Source: Luteimonas terrae
GTDB lineage: Bacteria; Pseudomonadota; Gammaproteobacteria; Xanthomonadales; Xanthomonadaceae
Direction: 5' to 3'
Length of the DNA: 64,000 nt
NCBI RefSeq assembly: GCF_004358165.1
Contig: NZ_SMTG01000004.1
Span: 62,001 to 126,000 of the forward strand
Part shown: positions 7,968-15,557 of the stretch, piece by piece
Layout of the letters: each line of letters begins with the position of its first letter
Position numbering within the stretch: the stretch's first letter is position 1
Position numbers and translations under genes: made by a program
Notes under the pieces: generated by a model
The model's input: the letters and a program-made list of their open reading frames with translations, nothing else
Databases searched by the model: none
What the model was told of the DNA's origin: nothing

Positions 7968-8917
7968 GCGCGCGCCTTCTCGTGCACCCAGGCCGGCACC
8001 GGCTTGAGATCGCTGACCAGCCGCAGCCACGACATCAGCTTCAGGCCGTACCAGGTCAGGTCGATCTCCCACCAGCGGAAGCCCTGGCGCGCGGTGCCGG
8101 GAAAGAAGTGATGGTTGTTGTGCCAGCCTTCGCCGAAGGTCAGCAGTGCCAGCCACAGGTTGTTGCGGCTGTCGTCACCGGTGTCGAAACGCTGGCTGCC
8201 GAAGCGGTGCGCGAGCGAGTTGATGGTCACCGTGGCGTGGAACAGCACGGTGGTGGAGATGAAGAATCCCCACACCAGCATCTGGCCGCCGCTGGTGCCC
8301 AGGCCCGGCGCAACGCGCTCGAGCAGCGCACCCAGTCCGAACAGCGCCGCTGCCAGCAGCACCGGCACGAGCGTGTCGAAGCGGTCGAGCCAGCGCAGCT
8401 CGGGATACTTCGCCAGATCCGGAATGCGCGACCAGTCGGTGCGGAAGCCCTCGCGCGTCAGGAACCAGCCCATGTGGCTCCACCAGAAGCCGTGCACGCG
8501 CGGCGAATGCGGATCGCGCTCGGTCTCGGTGTGGCGGTGATGGTTGCGGTGATGCGCGGCCCACCACAACGGCCCGCGCTGCACGCAGGACGCGCCGATC
8601 AGCGCGAACACGAACTGCACCACGCGCGACGTGCGGAAGGTGCGATGCGAGAAGTAGCGGTGGTAGAAGCCGGTGATCGCAAACATGCGCACCGCATACA
8701 GCCCAACCGCCACGGCGACGGCGATCGGCGACGCGCCGACCCAGAACACCGCCAGACACGCCAGATGCATGGCCACGAACGGCGCCGCCCGCAACCAGTC
8801 GATGCGGTCGTCACCTTCGCCGATCGGGTCCGCCTGCGCGCCGGTATCGAACCAGCGGCGCAGCGCGCCGGGGGACGTGCGCGCGCCGGTCACGGCGGCG
8901 CGGGGATCGCTCGGCAT
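7964..8917 (-). CDS. Membrane fatty-acid (acyl-CoA) desaturase
   Basis: 317 residues with four hydrophobic stretches and the three histidine boxes of membrane di-iron desaturases: HRYFSHR, HRNHHRHTE and HNNHHFFP, the last in the context EGWHNNHHFFPGTARQG. This is the Delta-9 acyl desaturase pattern. The likely product, a cis-monounsaturated acyl chain, is the normal substrate for CFA-type methyltransferases, two of which lie downstream in the same chain of overlapping genes. I chose ATG 8917 over an in-frame TTG at 8935 because AGGAG lies five bases before it. It is the first gene of the six-gene overlapping run. Confidence 0.92.
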   Translation of the reverse strand: MPSDPRAAVTGARTSPGALRRWFDTGAQADPIGEGDDRIDWLRAAPFVAMHLACLAVFWVGASPIAVAVAVGLYAVRMFAITGFYHRYFSHRTFRTSRVVQFVFALIGASCVQRGPLWWAAHHRNHHRHTETERDPHSPRVHGFWWSHMGWFLTREGFRTDWSRIPDLAKYPELRWLDRFDTLVPVLLAAALFGLGALLERVAPGLGTSGGQMLVWGFFISTTVLFHATVTINSLAHRFGSQRFDTGDDSRNNLWLALLTFGEGWHNNHHFFPGTARQGFRWWEIDLTWYGLKLMSWLRLVSDLKPVPAWVHEKARA

Positions 8918-8946
8918 GGGAACTCCTGCGGACAAGGCATACAGAA

Positions 8947-8974
8947 GATACGCACTGCCGTGAAATCCGGATGC
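8947..8974 (-). promoter_or_regulatory. Candidate ECF (SigK-type) promoter for the desaturase operon
   Basis: Read on the minus strand, GCATCC (8974-8969), a 16-base spacer and CGTATC (8952-8947) lie 30 bases before the desaturase ATG. From memory the mycobacterial SigK promoter is close to CCATCC and CGAAT, which these hexamers resemble. A sister site precedes the sigma operon at 11294-11322. The site is also enclosed by an inverted repeat, CAAGGCAT at 8933-8940 and ATGCCTTG at 8975-8982, which could be an operator or a hairpin. The call rests on two examples only. Confidence 0.5.
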
Positions 8975-9028
8975 ATGCCTTGCACGGCGCGATGCCGTGG
9001 CGCGCGGCCACGGCGATCAGTACGTCCT

Positions 9029-9808
9029 TCAGATCCGCAGTGCGCCGCTCGCGACGACCGGTCCCGTCGGTGCGCCCTGCGGTGCGCCACCCGGCGGTTC
9101 GAGCGAGACCGCCAGCGTCGCGCCTGCAACCAGCGCCGCGCGCAGCGTGTCGGGCACGTCGATGGCGCGCGTGCGATCGTGCGGCAGCAGGCCCAGCGAC
9201 GCCGGTGCGCCGCCTTCGGGGATCAGCCACAGCTCGGCCACGCGTCCTTCTGCATCGACATCGGCCGGCAGCGGCACGACCAGCACCCGCCCGTGCGCGG
9301 CATCGACCGATGCGAGCCAGGCGGGCGAGCCGTCCTCGTGCGCCAGCGTGGTGACCGGTAGCGCGGTGGCGACCGGCGCAGGCGCAGGATCGGGTGTCGG
9401 CGCGATCACGACCGGCGTCTGGCGCGTGTCGTCGACCGGCACACGGCCTGCCAGTACCGCGACGATCGCGACCGCCGCCGCCAGTGCCGCCGCGCTGCGC
9501 CACAGCGCGACGCTGTGCCAGAGCCCTTCGGGCCTGGACGCCACCGGCGCCCAACCGAGCGCGCTGCGGATGCGCGGCCACACGTGCGCGGGCACGTCCG
9601 CCTCGGGCACGCCCGCAAGCCACGGCGCCAGACGTCGTTCCCAGTCGGCGACCAGACGCGCGAAACCGGCATCGTGCGTGAGGCGCGTTTCGACCGACGC
9701 GCGCGCATCGGCATCGAGCACACCCAGCACGTACTCGCCCGCGAGCAGATCCGCGCGCGGCGGCTCGGGGTCGCCGACGTCATCGATGCCGAAGTCGGAG
9801 TCGCGCAT
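9029..9808 (-). CDS. RskA-like anti-sigma factor
   Basis: 259 residues. An N-terminal anti-sigma helix bundle (LLAGEYVLGVLDADARASVE, lacking the His/Cys zinc ligands of ChrR-type factors) is followed by one membrane helix of Ala/Val/Leu at about residues 105-122. A periplasmic C-terminal domain ends with LLPHDRTRAIDVPDTLRA and LAVSLEPPGGAP, the PF10099-type anti-sigma K pattern. It should hold the ECF factor encoded just upstream at the membrane and release it on an envelope or redox signal. ATG at 9814 overlaps the sigma stop, but the ATG at 9808 has GGAGG at a seven-base distance and is preferred. Confidence 0.85.
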   Translation of the reverse strand: MRDSDFGIDDVGDPEPPRADLLAGEYVLGVLDADARASVETRLTHDAGFARLVADWERRLAPWLAGVPEADVPAHVWPRIRSALGWAPVASRPEGLWHSVALWRSAAALAAAVAIVAVLAGRVPVDDTRQTPVVIAPTPDPAPAPVATALPVTTLAHEDGSPAWLASVDAAHGRVLVVPLPADVDAEGRVAELWLIPEGGAPASLGLLPHDRTRAIDVPDTLRAALVAGATLAVSLEPPGGAPQGAPTGPVVASGALRI

Positions 9809-9810
9809 CG

Positions 9811-10380
9811 TCATGCCTCCAGACAGGCGCGCAGCTGCAGCAGGCCGCGTCGGATCCAGCTCTTCACCGATCCCAGCGGCGCGCCTGCGCGTCGCGCGAG
9901 TTCGTCGTAGGTCGAACCGTCGAAGAACGCGGCACGGATCAGGCGGCGGCGACGCGGCTCCAGGGTGTCGAAACACGCGTCGAGCCGGCTGCGATCGCCC
10001 GCCCGTTCGGTGGATTCCAAGGGCGTCTCGCCGTCGTCGGGCATCGCCTCCACCAGTTCGATCGGTGCCAGCGCATGCGCCGGGCGCGCGCGCAGCCGAT
10101 CGATCGCGGTGTTGCGCGCAACCGTGGCCAGCCACGTCGCCGCGCCCGCGCGTGCCGGGTCGAACTGCGCGGCCTTGCGCCAGATGCGCACGTAGACGTC
10201 CTGCAACGCGTCCTCGGCCTCGTCGCGGTCGTGCAGCACGCGGATGCAGATGCCCAGCAGTCGGGACGCGCTTTCGCGATACAGGGCTTCGAAGGCACCG
10301 CGATCGCCCTCGGCCACGCGCCCCAGCCAGTCGTCCAGCCCGGTTCCGGGCGCTGTCGCGGTCGCATCGTGCTGTGGCAT
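9811..10380 (-). CDS. ECF sigma factor (SigK-like)
   Basis: 189 residues. Region 2 includes LYRESASRLLGICIRVLHDRDEAEDALQDVYVRIW and the promoter-melting segment ATWLATVARNTAIDRLR. Region 4 has AAFFDGSTYDELARRAGAPLGSVKSWIRRGLLQLR with its helix-turn-helix. It has no sigma region 1 or 3, as expected for an ECF factor. It is followed by a RskA-like anti-sigma gene with overlap, which places it with SigK-RskA-type pairs rather than the RpoE-ChrR pairs that guard similar lipid loci in alphaproteobacteria. Likely targets are the promoters at 8947 and 11294. The GC-rich segment upstream of MPQHD is probably untranslated. Confidence 0.88.
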   Translation of the reverse strand: MPQHDATATAPGTGLDDWLGRVAEGDRGAFEALYRESASRLLGICIRVLHDRDEAEDALQDVYVRIWRKAAQFDPARAGAATWLATVARNTAIDRLRARPAHALAPIELVEAMPDDGETPLESTERAGDRSRLDACFDTLEPRRRRLIRAAFFDGSTYDELARRAGAPLGSVKSWIRRGLLQLRACLEA

Positions 10381-10490
10381 CCGGTGCGTGCATCCTGGTC
10401 GGGAACCGACGGCCATCCTCGTCGCAGACACGACGCCGCGCAAGCGGCGCGCGTGTCGACGCGGGCGCCGCGCACGTGCGACCGGGGGCT

Positions 10491-11264
10491 TCAGGTCGCG
10501 CATCGGCCGACGAGCGGATCCGCCAGCGCGGCGTCGACTTCGGACGCGGCGACGGCCGTGGCACGTTCCGGAAACACGATGCGCACATCGACCGGCCTGC
10601 CGCGCGCGTCCCGCACCGTGCCGGGCCCGGCGAACTCACGCAGGCGCCGGTCCTGCAACCCGTAGCGCAATTCGATCGGCGCGATCGCGAAGCCGAACCA
10701 GCGGTCGACCGACATCCGCAGGCGGCGTGTGCCGTCGACATCGCCCGCCGGCGTCACCCGCACCGGCATGAAGGCGAACCTTTCCGGCAGCAGGAACGAC
10801 AGCCGCTGCGGCCCGCCGCCCAGCGCCGTCCACTGCGCGCGTACCGCTGCGTCGAAGCCTGCATCGATCACCGCATCCCCGGCCTGGGGCAATGGCTCGG
10901 TGCGCATGGCCTGACCGGCGCGCTGCACGAAGATCTCGCGATGTCCGTCGCGTGTGCGCACCCCTTCCCGGTAGCCGCTGCGTGCATCGTGGAACGCGAA
11001 GTCCGGCTGCGCATCGGCAGCGGTCGCCAGGACGGTCTTGCGCGCGAAGGCCACGCCATCCGGGCACTGGTAGAGCACGACCCGGCGTGCGACATCGCCC
11101 GTGCGATCGCGGTAGTGCACTTCCCGATAGAGCAGACGTCCGTCGTCACGCGACAGGGCGCGCGCGTCCTCGCGCTCGACGGCCGCCACCGGCAGGGCCG
11201 CGAGCAGGCCAACGACCAACCCGACGCAGCGCGCACCTGTGCGAGCGGACTGCAGCTTCGACAT
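10491..11264 (-). CDS. Secreted protein of unknown function in the sigma-factor locus
   Basis: 257 residues with a Sec signal peptide (basic N-terminus, VGLVVGLLAALPVAA, predicted cleavage near residue 28). The mature part starts DGRLLYREVHYRD and contains CPDGVAFARKTV and a central FLLPERFAFMPVRV. A single Cys lies in VLYQCPDG and another at the C-terminus (GRCAT). I do not recognise a named family. It sits 110 bases upstream of the sigma gene in the same orientation and behind a candidate ECF promoter, so it is probably a periplasmic member of the same stress regulon. It could act in sensing or in lipid/envelope repair, but nothing in the sequence decides this. Confidence 0.75.
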   Translation of the reverse strand: MSKLQSARTGARCVGLVVGLLAALPVAAVEREDARALSRDDGRLLYREVHYRDRTGDVARRVVLYQCPDGVAFARKTVLATAADAQPDFAFHDARSGYREGVRTRDGHREIFVQRAGQAMRTEPLPQAGDAVIDAGFDAAVRAQWTALGGGPQRLSFLLPERFAFMPVRVTPAGDVDGTRRLRMSVDRWFGFAIAPIELRYGLQDRRLREFAGPGTVRDARGRPVDVRIVFPERATAVAASEVDAALADPLVGRCAT

Positions 11265-11293
11265 CTGGAACTCCCGTGGCGGATTGCACGGGA

Positions 11294-11322
11294 CCTACGG
11301 GCGCTGCGCCCGTCACGGATGC
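11294..11322 (-). promoter_or_regulatory. Candidate ECF promoter for the sigma-factor operon
   Basis: On the minus strand GCATCC (11322-11317), a 17-base spacer and CGTAGG (11299-11294) lie 30 bases before the ATG at 11264. The -35-like hexamer is identical to that at 8969-8974 and the -10-like element shares CGTA. The spacer contains the palindrome GGGCGCAGCGCCC. If genuine, the sigma factor activates its own transcription. Confidence 0.45.
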
Positions 11323-11329
11323 AGCGGGT

Positions 11330-12424
11330 TCAGCGTGCGTCCACGGCCTGTCGCGCCAGCGCGGGATCGTCGGCGAACAGACCATCGATGCCGGCGTCGA
11401 GGAACAGCCGCATTTCCGCAAGCGCGCCGGCATCGTGACGCGCGTTCGCCGCGCCGCTGCGCAGACTGCGCGGGAGATACGCATTCTCGGGCCGGAAGGT
11501 GTAGGGCATGACCTTCAGGCCGGCCGCATGTGCGTCGGCCACCAACGTCGTTGCTTCGAGGCGGCCACCGCGGACGACCTCGCCGATCTGCGCCTTGTGC
11601 GGGCCGAGCCAGCGTGCGTACGTCGCTATGCCGCGCAGCCCGTCGGGCGTGAGCAGATCGCGATAGCGCGTATGGCCGCCCGTGGCCTCGACATCGGCCG
11701 GCCACGTGGCCGGATCGCTGATCAGCTGCAGCAGTGCGAGCGCCGGCAGCGGGTCTGCGCCGATCCGCGCCAGCGTGCGCAGGCTGTCGGGCTCGAACGA
11801 CTGCACCACCAGCGGCACGCGCCGGGCGACTTCGTGCGTGGCCAGCGCATCGACGAGCGCCCGCTCCATCGGCAGACCGATGGCGCGGAAGTGCGTGGGG
11901 TGCTTGATCTCGGGAATCAGACCGATGTCGCGCCCGGAGCTGCGCACCAGATCGTCGAGCAGCGCCATGATCTCGTGCAGCGTGGGCACCGCGAACTGGC
12001 GGTCGTACCAGATGCCGCGCAGCGCAGGCAGCGGCTCGCGCGCACGCAGGGTCTTGAGTTCGGCCAGCGAGAAATCCTCGGTGAACCATCCGGTCACCTC
12101 GATGCCGTCGATGCGCTGGGTCCGCTTGCGATCGGCGAACTGCGGATGCAGGGCGACATCGGTGGTGCCGCCGATCTCGTTCTCGTGGCGCGCGACCAGC
12201 ACACCGTCGCGCGTCATCACCAGGTCCGGCTCGATGAAGTCCGCGCCGTCCTCGACCGCGCGCCGGTAGGCCGCCAGCGTGTGCTCGGGCATGCGGGCAC
12301 TGGCGCCGCGGTGGGCGATGACCAGAGGTTTCGCGGTGGCGGTTTCCGCGTGTGCGGGCCGGGCGGGCATCATCGTGGCGGCAGTGGCGATCAGCAGCGG
12401 CAGCAGAACACGCATCGGGGACAT
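11330..12424 (-). CDS. glpQ: Periplasmic glycerophosphodiester phosphodiesterase
   Basis: 364 residues with a signal peptide (ending PARPAHA, about residue 26). It has the GDPD TIM-barrel signatures: [19 protein letters not shown] with the catalytic His-Arg, [20 protein letters not shown] with the metal ligands and second His, and LIPEIKHP. It hydrolyses deacylated phospholipids to glycerol-3-phosphate and an alcohol. Length and signal peptide match periplasmic GlpQ rather than cytoplasmic UgpQ. No glp transporter genes are adjacent. It lies immediately upstream of the sigma locus on the same strand, with the candidate sigma promoter only seven bases past its stop, so it is probably transcribed separately. 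Start at 12424; the Met at 12415 is an equal alternative. Confidence 0.93.
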   Translation of the reverse strand: MSPMRVLLPLLIATAATMMPARPAHAETATAKPLVIAHRGASARMPEHTLAAYRRAVEDGADFIEPDLVMTRDGVLVARHENEIGGTTDVALHPQFADRKRTQRIDGIEVTGWFTEDFSLAELKTLRAREPLPALRGIWYDRQFAVPTLHEIMALLDDLVRSSGRDIGLIPEIKHPTHFRAIGLPMERALVDALATHEVARRVPLVVQSFEPDSLRTLARIGADPLPALALLQLISDPATWPADVEATGGHTRYRDLLTPDGLRGIATYARWLGPHKAQIGEVVRGGRLEATTLVADAHAAGLKVMPYTFRPENAYLPRSLRSGAANARHDAGALAEMRLFLDAGIDGLFADDPALARQAVDAR

Positions 12425-12524
12425 CGTGGGGTCGGGTCGACGGAAAGACCGGCCATCGTGTCAGCGCCAGATGTCAGGCCGGCGACGATTGCCGCGCGGC
12501 CGGCGCGGCGGCGAGAATGCGCGC

Positions 12525-12881
12525 ATGGACATCTTCAAGGTTTTCACCCTCGAGGCCGCGCATCGGCTGCCCAACGTGCCGCCCGGGCACAAGTGCGCGC
12601 GGCTGCACGGGCATTCCTTCCAGGTGGAGGTGCACGTGTCCGGTGAACCCGGTCCCGAGACCGGCTGGATCATGGACTTCGGCGATCTGAAGGCCGCCTT
12701 CGCGCCGCTCTACGCGCAGCTCGATCATCACTATCTCAACGACATTCCCGGTCTGGAAAACCCGACCAGCGAGCGCCTGGCGATCTGGATCTGGGAGCGC
12801 CTGAAGCCCGCGCTGCCACAGCTGAGCGCGATCGTGATCCGCGAAACCTGCACCTCGGGCTGCCGCTACACCGGCCCCTGA
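12525..12881 (+). CDS. queD: 6-carboxy-5,6,7,8-tetrahydropterin synthase
   Basis: 118 residues, the usual QueD length. It has the zinc and catalytic residues [18 protein letters not shown] (catalytic Cys and two His ligands), [14 protein letters not shown] and [10 protein letters not shown]. QueD converts dihydroneopterin triphosphate to CPH4, the second step of queuosine (7-deazaguanine) biosynthesis. No other que gene is in the window. The ATG at 12525 is chosen because sequence begins in homologous register ([15 protein letters not shown]). It is divergent from glpQ with about 100 bases between. Confidence 0.95.
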   Translation: MDIFKVFTLEAAHRLPNVPPGHKCARLHGHSFQVEVHVSGEPGPETGWIMDFGDLKAAFAPLYAQLDHHYLNDIPGLENPTSERLAIWIWERLKPALPQLSAIVIRETCTSGCRYTGP

Positions 12882-12966
12882 GCCTGACGGCCACCGCCGC
12901 GCCGCGGCCCATAAGCAACTGATTCCGCTACAAAACTGAATGCCCGGCGACCGTTCGTCGGCTTCT

Positions 12967-12981
12967 TGTTGCAATGCAACA
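12967..12981. promoter_or_regulatory. Palindrome TGTTGCAATGCAACA, candidate PhaR-type site upstream of phasin
   Basis: A perfect 7-base inverted repeat around one base, 62 bases before the phasin ATG. PhaR repressors of PHA granule genes bind TGC-rich palindromes of this style in front of phaP. A copy with one mismatch, TGCTGCAATGCAACA, lies at 58259-58273 upstream of the TonB-dependent receptor. No phaR gene is in the window. Confidence 0.5.
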
Positions 12982-13042
12982 TGGCTGCGGTATGCTGCAC
13001 CGCACAAACCCGGCAGACCGCCGGCTCACGCAGGTAACCGCC

Positions 13043-13444
13043 ATGTCGTTCCAGTTCAACGAGCAGTTCGCCGCCGCGTCGCGCCAGTTCGCCGATGCCG
13101 CCGCGCAGATCAACCACATCGCGCTCGACAATCTCCAGTCGATGATCGCGCTCAACGTCTCCACCTTCGGCGACAACGCCAATGCCACGTTCGCGTTCGC
13201 CAGCGAGGCGCTCGACGCCCGCGACCTCGACAGCATGAAGGCCCTGTGGCCGAAGGGTGCGCAGATCGCCCGCGAGAACGTCGAGCGTCTGGTCGGCACC
13301 GGCCAGGAAGTGATGGGCCGCGCCGTCAAGGCGCACGAGGCCATCGCCGAGATCGCCAAGTCGCACATCGAGACCACGACCGCCGACGTGCGCGCCGAGG
13401 CCGAGAAGGTCGCCAAGGCCGCTTCGAAGACCACCAAGCGCTGA
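13043..13444 (+). CDS. Phasin family protein
   Basis: 133 residues, all-helical, no signal peptide. It starts MSFQFNEQFAAASRQFADAAAQINHIALDNLQ and has amphipathic heptad-like helices through GQEVMGRAVKAHEAIAEIAKSHIE, ending in an Ala/Lys/Thr-rich tail (KVAKAASKTTKR). This is the PF09361 phasin pattern: proteins that coat polyhydroxyalkanoate granules, control granule size, and are induced as PHA accumulates. No PHA synthase is nearby. A TGC palindrome 62 bases upstream resembles a PhaR operator and a strong terminator follows, consistent with a highly expressed single-gene unit. It could also bind other lipid inclusions or act as a general stress protein. Confidence 0.85.
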   Translation: MSFQFNEQFAAASRQFADAAAQINHIALDNLQSMIALNVSTFGDNANATFAFASEALDARDLDSMKALWPKGAQIARENVERLVGTGQEVMGRAVKAHEAIAEIAKSHIETTTADVRAEAEKVAKAASKTTKR

Positions 13445-13526
13445 TCTGATCGATCGCGCTCATTGCGCCGCGGAGCGACGCTCCGCACCCGAACATCCAG
13501 GCGATCCCTCCCTCGCCCGGATCCGA

Positions 13527-13560
13527 CCCGGCAGCCCGCACGCTGCCGGGTTTTTTTTTT
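13527..13560 (+). terminator. Intrinsic terminator of the phasin gene
   Basis: Stem CCCGGCAGC (13527-13535) and GCTGCCGGG (13542-13550) followed by ten T. The stop codon of the convergent DUF3037 gene (TTA at 13559-13561 on the plus strand) lies within the end of the T tract. Confidence 0.9.
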
Positions 13561-13966
13561 ATGCGCCGCGCACGGGCTGCGGTGGCAGGACCATGCGCGC
13601 CATCAGGCGTGCGCACAGTCCCTCGGGATCGGCCGTGCGCCCGGTGTGCACCGGCGAGACCTGGATCACCGCACTGCGTTTGGCGGTCAGCCAATGGAAA
13701 CGCGCACGTGCCGGCAATGCGGCGATCGGCCCGCCATCGGCATCGCCGCGGCAGATGCGCACGATCGCGTCGAGATGCCGCTGCAGCGACGCTGCATCGG
13801 CGTGCGGGTCGAGCGCATACAGCCGCGCGACATCCAGCGACACGGCGGCTGCCAGCGTGCGTGCGCCATGGCAGGACACGATGACGCCGGCGTTGATGAA
13901 TTCCTCGCGTTCGACCCGGGGCACGACCCGGATCACCGCGTAGTCATAGACCTGCTGCATACGCAC
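13559..13966 (-). CDS. DUF3037 protein, partner of HipA-like kinase
   Basis: 135 residues from GTG 13966, which has AGGAGG six bases before it; the ATG at 13960 is the alternative start. It begins [24 protein letters not shown], the DUF3037 signature, and continues through LARLYALDPHAD-like and RFHWLTAKRSAVIQVSPVHTG segments. No signal peptide or membrane segment. DUF3037 genes almost always follow a HipA-family kinase gene, and here the reading frames overlap by 23 bases. It may be a substrate, inhibitor or adaptor of the kinase; none of these is shown. The family name is secure, the function unknown. Confidence 0.85.
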   Translation of the reverse strand: MRMQQVYDYAVIRVVPRVEREEFINAGVIVSCHGARTLAAAVSLDVARLYALDPHADAASLQRHLDAIVRICRGDADGGPIAALPARARFHWLTAKRSAVIQVSPVHTGRTADPEGLCARLMARMVLPPQPVRGA

Positions 13967-14723
13967 GCTGTGCCTCCTCGACGAAGACCGCGCGGTGCGC
14001 GAGGCGCGTGCAGAAGAACGCGACATAGGCCGCGCGATGCGCGTCGGCATCGGCGAAGTGCGGCTCGCCGCCCAGCCAGTCGTCGGGCACCTGCGCGACG
14101 ATGCGACGGATGTCGGCCTCGGTGATGCGCGCCGACAGCGCGGCATCGGCGGCCTCGAGCGCGGATGCGAACGGCAGCAGCACGTGATCGGCGACGCGCG
14201 CGAACGGGCCACTCGCGATGCGCGCCGCGCTGTCCCAGTCGTGGTGGAAGTACAGCGCGGCGCCGTGGTCGATCAGGGTGAGCTGGCGATGCCAGACCAG
14301 CAGGTTGGTATTGCGCGCGGTGCGGTCGACATTGCAGACGAAGGCATCGAACCAGACGATGCGCGAGGCGAGGTCGGCGTCGGGCGGATCGACCGCCGGA
14401 TCGAAATTGATCGACGCGGGCAGGTAATCCAGCGCGAGATTGCAGCCGGCGCTCGCGCGGATCAGGTGCTGGATCTCCGGATCGGGTTCGGTCGAGGCCA
14501 TGTCCGGGTCGAGACCGATGAAGACGATCTCCGGAATCGGCAGCCCGAGCAGGCGCGCGAACTCGCCGGCGATCAACTCGGCGACCAGCGCTTTGGGCCC
14601 TTGCCCTGCGCCGCGGAACTTCATCACGTACATGCCGTCGTCGTCGGCCTCGACGACCGCCGGCAGCGAGCCGCCTTCGCGCAGTGGCGTGACGTAGCGC
14701 GTGGCTTCGACACTGCGGATCAC
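13944..14723 (-). CDS. HipA-family kinase-like protein
   Basis: 259 residues from a GTG at 14723 that overlaps the ung stop (GTGA). It has kinase-fold elements: [13 protein letters not shown] with the ATP-binding Lys, an alpha segment [21 protein letters not shown], the catalytic loop [12 protein letters not shown] and the metal motif [10 protein letters not shown] (DxG form). All key positions look intact. It is much shorter than E. coli HipA (about 440 residues) and lacks a HipB-type antitoxin gene. Instead a DUF3037 gene overlaps its 3' end. Probably a small-molecule or protein kinase of the HipA_2 group. Involvement in persistence is possible but cannot be claimed. Confidence 0.82.
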   Translation of the reverse strand: MIRSVEATRYVTPLREGGSLPAVVEADDDGMYVMKFRGAGQGPKALVAELIAGEFARLLGLPIPEIVFIGLDPDMASTEPDPEIQHLIRASAGCNLALDYLPASINFDPAVDPPDADLASRIVWFDAFVCNVDRTARNTNLLVWHRQLTLIDHGAALYFHHDWDSAARIASGPFARVADHVLLPFASALEAADAALSARITEADIRRIVAQVPDDWLGGEPHFADADAHRAAYVAFFCTRLAHRAVFVEEAQRAYAAGL

Positions 14724-15418
14724 GCAGGCAACTCCGCCCGGCGCGGCAGCGACCAGTCGACCGGCGCGATGCCGCGCTTGCGCAGGAAGTTGTTGGTCTT
14801 CGAGAAATGTCCGCTGCCGAGGAAGCCGCGATGCGCCGACAGCGGCGATGGATGCGTGGTCCTGAGCACGCAATGCCGGTGGGTGTCGATGACCTTGCCC
14901 TTGGCCTGCGCGTAGCTGCCCCACAGCAGGAAGACCAGATCCTCGCGATCGCGATTGAGCACGTCGACGACGTGATCGGTGAACCCCTCCCAACCCTTGC
15001 CCTGGTGCGCGCCGGCCTTGCCTTCCTCGACCGTCAGCACCGCATTGAGCAGCAGCACGCCGCGCTTCGCCCACGGCATCAACCAGCCGTGATCGGGTCG
15101 CGGCAGCCCGAGATCGCGTTCGATCTCCTTGTACATGTTGTCCAGCGACGGCGGCACGCGCACGTCCGGTCGCACGGAAAAACACAGGCCATGGGCCTGT
15201 CCCGGCCCGTGATACGGGTCCTGCCCGAGGATCACGACCTTGACCGCGTCGAAGGGCGTCGCATCGAAGGCGGCGAAGATCTCCGGACCCGGCGGGTAGA
15301 TCCGCGCGCCCGCCGCCTTGCGCGCGCGCAGGAACGCCGACAGCGCCTGCATGTCCTCGCGCAGCAGCCAGTCGCCGACGCGCGATTTCCAGGAGGGTTC
15401 GAGGCGGATGTCGGACAT
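14720..15418 (-). CDS. ung: Uracil-DNA glycosylase
   Basis: 232 residues, matching family-1 UDG. It has the water-activating motif [57 protein letters not shown] and the C-terminal [17 protein letters not shown] loop that penetrates the minor groove. It excises uracil from DNA to start base-excision repair in the cytoplasm. The start at 15418 matches the family N-terminus; the longer open frame is discarded. The HipA-like kinase gene overlaps its stop, so the three genes are probably co-transcribed. Confidence 0.97.
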   Translation of the reverse strand: MSDIRLEPSWKSRVGDWLLREDMQALSAFLRARKAAGARIYPPGPEIFAAFDATPFDAVKVVILGQDPYHGPGQAHGLCFSVRPDVRVPPSLDNMYKEIERDLGLPRPDHGWLMPWAKRGVLLLNAVLTVEEGKAGAHQGKGWEGFTDHVVDVLNRDREDLVFLLWGSYAQAKGKVIDTHRHCVLRTTHPSPLSAHRGFLGSGHFSKTNNFLRKRGIAPVDWSLPRRAELPA

Positions 15419-15557
15419 GTGAAATTCGATCGCGAAACGGCCGTCAGCGTAACGGCAATTTCCCTGTGGAGCGCGCTCGCGCGCGATCATGGAATGCAGT
15501 AAATCGCAGGATCATCGGAATGGCGCGCAAGCGCTTCCACGAAAAGCTGTAAGGACC

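Noticed and set aside
2752-8917. Lipid locus as a polyunsaturated fatty acid or hopanoid cluster
   Set aside because: No PKS-type or squalene cyclase gene; only one desaturase and CFA-family methyltransferases are present.
13944-14723. HipA-like kinase as part of a phage-defence island
   Set aside because: Neighbours are ung and DUF3037 only; no nuclease, integrase or composition change supports a defence island.
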